From positions 601,145-665,144 of the forward strand of contig RCAB01000007.1 in assembly GCA_003640385.1 (NCBI GenBank): a DNA stretch of 64,000 bases. Direction: 5' to 3'. Made by a program: the position numbers and the translations under genes. The notes beneath the pieces are model-generated. The model was given only the letters and a program-made list of their open reading frames with translations. It made no database searches and was not told where the DNA came from. The stretch is from Setaria digitata. Taxonomy: Eukaryota > Nematoda > Chromadorea > Rhabditida > Setariidae. This document shows positions 62,027 through 64,000 of the stretch, piece after piece (position 1 is the stretch's first letter; each line of letters starts with the position of its first letter).

Positions 62027-62955
62027 ATGGACCGCTGTTATTCGTCATCGCCAGAAATCGTTGCTGCAAATCAGGAAAGCACAACAGATTTATATATCTC
62101 CCAATTACGGCATCTGAATACTTTTTATACGAGTCTCATACGGGTAAGTAGAGAAGATGAATATCCATCTTAATACTCAACTTTATTTGCAGTAGTAGTA
62201 TCACAAGATAAGTTCTAGGGAGGATTTTAAGGCACTTATACTTAATCAGTGAGGTCAGTAATAGACCAGTACTGTAGTGGAGCTCGGTGTGACATTTGTA
62301 ACATTTGCTTGCATTTCTAATCAAGGAAATGTTTGAATTGATAATGAGGAGGATTTTCACACTTATTAATTAATTTTAGAAGAAACAAATAGAAATTACT
62401 TATCGAAGTAAACTCATACGACAGGCAATAAGTACGCATGAGAGAAATGGCTCAAATGATAGATTATGTAGAATACAAAGTGAATGCGTAGATTTATACT
62501 ATTATTGGCTTAACGATTTGTTACGTATCAAACTTCCATATGACAAATGCGTCAAAATGTTGCATCAGTCGATGGTTGGCAATTGCTACTGGTTTCTGGC
62601 AAAATATGGACATATGAGTAAGTCATCGTAGATACTGGCAATTCCATTCAGATTAAATAGTTTCTTTTCTGAGAGCTTAGAAGATAATAACTTAATTTTT
62701 GAGGCTTCTAATTCGAAAAAACTACAAATTATTTAAATTATTAATTGCTCCCAACTTCTACAAAAATAAATTTCAGAATTGCGAGCTTCTGTAAAATATT
62801 TAAATCCAATGGTCTATTACAAGCAAGCAATCGCAGCCTATTGCAGCATTCTTAGTTTAATAGAAAATGATCTTCCGAAACAAAATGAATTCTACGTGTA
62901 CATAACTCGTAGATTTTCTGAGTTAATTCTTGATGCGACGAATTGTAACAACTGA
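62027..62955 (+). CDS. Orphan three-exon gene, product unrecognised
   Basis: The model has exons 62027-62143, 62380-62617 and 62777-62955, giving 177 aa. Donors are GTAAGT twice, acceptors are aattttag and atttcag, and phases agree. The ATG is the first after an in-frame TGA. The N-terminal 39 residues are polar (MDRCYSSSPEIVAANQEST). The rest looks all-helical and rich in Tyr, Leu and Cys: KKQIEITYRSKLIRQAIS, then CVDLYYYWLNDLLRIKLPYD, HQSMVGNCYWFLAKYGHM, LNPMVYYKQAIAAYCSIL, and ITRRFSELILDATNCNN at the end. There is no signal peptide or clear membrane span. The length and phase agreement make chance unlikely. It could be a nematode-specific protein or a very divergent member of a known helical family. 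Confidence 0.7.
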
Positions 62956-63906
62956 TAACAATGTGCGATACTATTTAATTCGTGACAGAAAGTATCGGAA
63001 TTTCGACCAGTCTGCTAACCAATTGAGTTTTTACGAAAAGAGAAAGAATGAATCCCAAAACAGATGATGAAACCCACTGATTGATTGATTGATTGTGATG
63101 TTTAAAACTCATCGCCAATTTATTTATTGTCCATTTTCCAAATTTTCGAAACATAGTCAATCACGCTATCTCACTAATTTATTGTTTGGCACTCATTACT
63201 TCATTAATAGTAAAGCATAAGCTGGTGATATTTTATTATAAATCATGATTAGGTGTCAGATTGCTGTATTAGTCATGTACTGATGCTAAGATGTCACGAT
63301 TCCCAGTAGTTCATCTGAAAGCTATCAAATTTAATAAAATAAATTTCGTATTTTAATGGCTATAATTCACATCGTACTAAATTTCCCGAATTATATAAAA
63401 AGTCTGCTGCAACTATTATCGCCTTCTTTTTCAATATCATTTTCTAATTCTTAGTTAATTGTTTTGCTTCCAATACAAATCATTCAACATTTGAGTCAAG
63501 AATGAACTTGTTTCTCAGTCTCTTTTTAATTAATTAACTTTTCTACATACTCTTGTCAACGTTATTCACACTTTTGGCTTTCAAACGCCTATTTTTAATC
63601 AAAGCATTAATTACATAATCAACATTGTGAATAAATAATAAAAAGGTCCATAGTTATTGTTTAAATCTAAATATTATTATAAGTCTCATTGAATAAAAGG
63701 AAGAATTGTTCAATTAAATCTTTGCCAAAGATGATAAAAAGAGCTATAATCGAAGAATAGAATTAATTCTTCCACGTATTGTGTCAGAAACGGTTGTGCA
63801 AAACAAACAGTTTGTAAGTGATTGATTCAATCCGGAGAAGTTTTCAAGTAAACATCTGTTGTTGTCTTCGGAACGATTGCCTGAGACTTAGCAATGATTT
63901 TAAGCA
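62956..63906. other. Spacer near the right edge
   Basis: AT-rich sequence with a short gatt repeat at about 63080-63095. No exon was seen. It should contain the 3' UTR of the orphan gene and the upstream region of the next gene. Confidence 0.45.
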
Positions 63907-64000
63907 ATGCCAAAAACTCTGAATGAAATTAAGAAACTCTCGGCATATTCAGAAGACTTCGAGAAAGCAGTTGGTTTCATAAAGGTTACTTTAAAATATT
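63907..64000 (+). CDS. First exon of a gene running off the right edge (partial)
   Basis: ATG at 63907 opens MPKTLNEIKKLSAYSEDFEK followed by AVGFIK. A possible donor (AAG then GTTACT) follows at 63985; otherwise the frame stays open to the edge. The composition is helical and charged, unlike the surrounding noise. A ttttaag acceptor two bases before the ATG could be a spliced-leader site. The product cannot be named from 26 codons. Confidence 0.45.
   Translation, partial: MPKTLNEIKKLSAYSEDFEKAVGFIKVTLKY

Noticed and set aside
1..64000. tRNA, rRNA, CRISPR, prokaryotic operon or viral genes
   Set aside because: None seen; the genes are intron-rich and of nematode type. Structured RNAs could be missed by eye.

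Overview
The window looks like nuclear DNA of a nematode, most likely a clade III (spirurid or filarial) wor​m. It is AT-rich, and its genes are cut by many introns of about 100 bases to 2 kb with loose pyrimidine-AG acceptors. Several starts lie just behind an unpaired acceptor, as expected for spliced-leader addition. The gene content includes a major-sperm-protein (MSP) domain protein, a FEM-2-type phosphatase and a GEN-1 resolvase of the nematode type. No rRNA, tRNA, CRISPR array or recognisable intact transposon was seen. The species assignment is inference. Exon models were built by eye from splice signals, reading phase and family resemblance; for each main model the exon lengths add up to a whole number of codons.

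Layout. 1-5.7 kb, minus: a candidate exon of a gene leaving the left edge, then a FEM-2/PPM1F-like PP2C phosphatase. 6.3-8.1 kb, minus: mitochondrial p32/C1QBP. 9.1-11.3 kb, plus: MSP-domain protein with an N-terminal hydrophobic segment and a long Lys/Glu linker. 11.9-13.4 kb, plus: eEF1A lysine methyltransferase (EEF1AKMT2/METTL10). 14.3-20.8 kb, minus: 17-exon extended synaptotagmin. 22.0-24.4 kb, minus: splicing factor BCAS2/SPF27. 27.2-31.0 kb, minus: GEN-1 Holliday-junction resolvase. 32.9-35.0 kb, plus: two unrecognised genes, one probably secreted and cysteine-rich. 35.0-36.4 kb: AT-rich DNA with a long hairpin. 36.4-40.5 kb, minus: FOG-like zinc-finger protein with a CtBP-type motif. 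44.3-47.2 kb, plus: SRA1-domain protein. 48.1-48.9 kb, plus: small coiled-coil protein. 48.9-54.2 kb: apparently gene-free. 54.2-59.1 kb, plus: SOX-like HMG-box factor. 62.0-63.0 kb, plus: three-exon orphan gene. 63.9 kb to the edge, plus: first exon of another gene.

The genes do not form one pathway. They are a normal eukaryotic neighbourhood covering sex determination, mitochondria, translation-factor methylation, membrane contact sites, splicing, DNA repair and transcription. p32 and the phosphatase lie head to tail 528 bases apart and could share a transcript, but this is not shown. The most unusual shared feature is splicing: at least four introns, in BCAS2, gen-1 (two) and the HMG-box gene, need a GC rather than GT donor to keep the reading frame. 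The least explained coding content is the orphan gene at 62.0-63.0 kb, the cysteine-rich gene at 34.1-35.0 kb and the gene pieces at 32.9-33.8 kb.
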